A stretch of DNA of 5,501 nt from Micavibrio sp. UBA7689. GTDB taxonomy: Bacteria > Pseudomonadota > Alphaproteobacteria > Micavibrionales > Micavibrionaceae. This document shows, piece after piece, positions 5,185-5,501 of this stretch (positions are counted from its first letter, which is position 1; each line of letters begins with the position of its first letter). Under the pieces are notes generated by a model. The model made no database searches. It saw nothing but the letters and a program-made list of their open reading frames with translations, and had not been told where the DNA came from. The position numbers and the translations under genes are program-made. The stretch spans positions 49,656 through 55,156 of the forward strand of contig DLGR01000008.1 of assembly GCA_002482805.1 (NCBI GenBank). Reading direction: 5' to 3'.

Positions 5185-5501
5185 TCAGTTGCCGCCGCCC
5201 ATGCCGAGTCCTCTGGCGACGTTGGCCATGCCGCTGTTGAGTTCGCGGGCTGCCACGGTTTCCGGTAACGTTTCGGGACGTGCTTCGTATCCTGCTTCGG
5301 GTGCGAAAGTTCTAGCAAGTTTCAATTCTGAGCGAACTTGCGTACCGCCTGCGGAATCGAATTCCGTGTCTGTTACCGGTCTGAGAATGGTGTTATTTTC
5401 ACCCATGGTAACAATAGCCCTACGATTGCCACCAAGATTCGCAAATACCTGTTCGCCATTTTGGGCAGGGTTTATATCGCCTCTTTGCAGATCGGCAGGG
5501 G
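5185..5501 (-). CDS. 3' end of an unrecognised gene (N-terminus beyond the window)
   Basis: The reverse-strand frame is open from the window edge to a TGA at 5185-5187, giving 104 residues of the C-terminus. A Met codon at 5406 exists, but the frame continues upstream without a stop (PADLQRGDINPAQNGEQVFANLGGN... split by the edge), so 5406 is probably internal. The segment QVFANLGGNRRAIVTMGENNTILRPV looks beta-strand like, followed by a polar, Glu/Ala/Pro-rich stretch and a Gly-rich end (RGLGMGGGN). No signal peptide or membrane segment can be seen in this part and I recognise no family. It converges on the I78 lipoprotein gene and shares its terminator. Confidence 0.7.
   Translation of the reverse strand, partial: PADLQRGDINPAQNGEQVFANLGGNRRAIVTMGENNTILRPVTDTEFDSAGGTQVRSELKLARTFAPEAGYEARPETLPETVAARELNSGMANVARGLGMGGGN

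Overview
The window looks like a bacterial chromosome segment of moderate GC, probably from a Gram-negative and most likely an alphaproteobacterium. That guess rests on the LepA sequence (MSHPKTK..IRNF..IAHIDHGKST), on two lipoprotein signal peptides with lipoboxes, and on membrane-anchored proteins with Pro/Ala-rich linkers suited to a periplasm. The exact lineage cannot be settled from this sequence. No mobile element, CRISPR array, tRNA or rRNA is visible, and no gene-free stretch exceeds about 140 bases.

Layout. Positions 1-1740 (minus) carry nearly all of lepA, the translation GTPase EF4; its last ~25 codons lie outside the window. Upstream on the same strand are four small envelope-protein genes, read in the order 4455>3961, 3894>3361, 3345>2581 and 2558>1800, with gaps of 66, 15 and 22 nt, and a 59-nt gap to lepA that holds a hairpin without a U-tract. 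The first is a lipoprotein; the other three are predicted N-in single-pass membrane proteins. A 138-nt divergent intergenic region follows. On the plus strand lies a lipoprotein gene (4594-5112) whose C-terminal domain matches the peptidase inhibitor I78 family. A clear bidirectional rho-independent terminator (5135-5162) separates it from a convergent gene (5185-5501, minus), of which only the 3' end is present.

Main observation. The four minus-strand envelope genes share a degenerate extracytoplasmic module. Each module starts with an aromatic pair, resembles a bacterial SH3-like repeat in its first half, has a Cys about 28-32 residues in (GSC, GGC, DSC, SVC or GC), and ends 43-56 residues later in a second Cys, usually in an E-x-C context. 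Six copies are visible (2+2+1+1), so the locus looks like an expanded family of probably disulfide-stapled periplasmic modules on membrane or lipid anchors. The three adjacent paralogues also share similar starts, leaders and C-terminal ends, as expected from tandem duplication.

How the genes may work together is inference. The envelope genes could form one operon reading toward lepA, with promoter-like sequences at 4481-4510 and 3927-3955. The I78 lipoprotein, divergent from them, would provide a membrane-tethered protease inhibitor in the same compartment. No biochemical role can be assigned to the paralogues from sequence alone.
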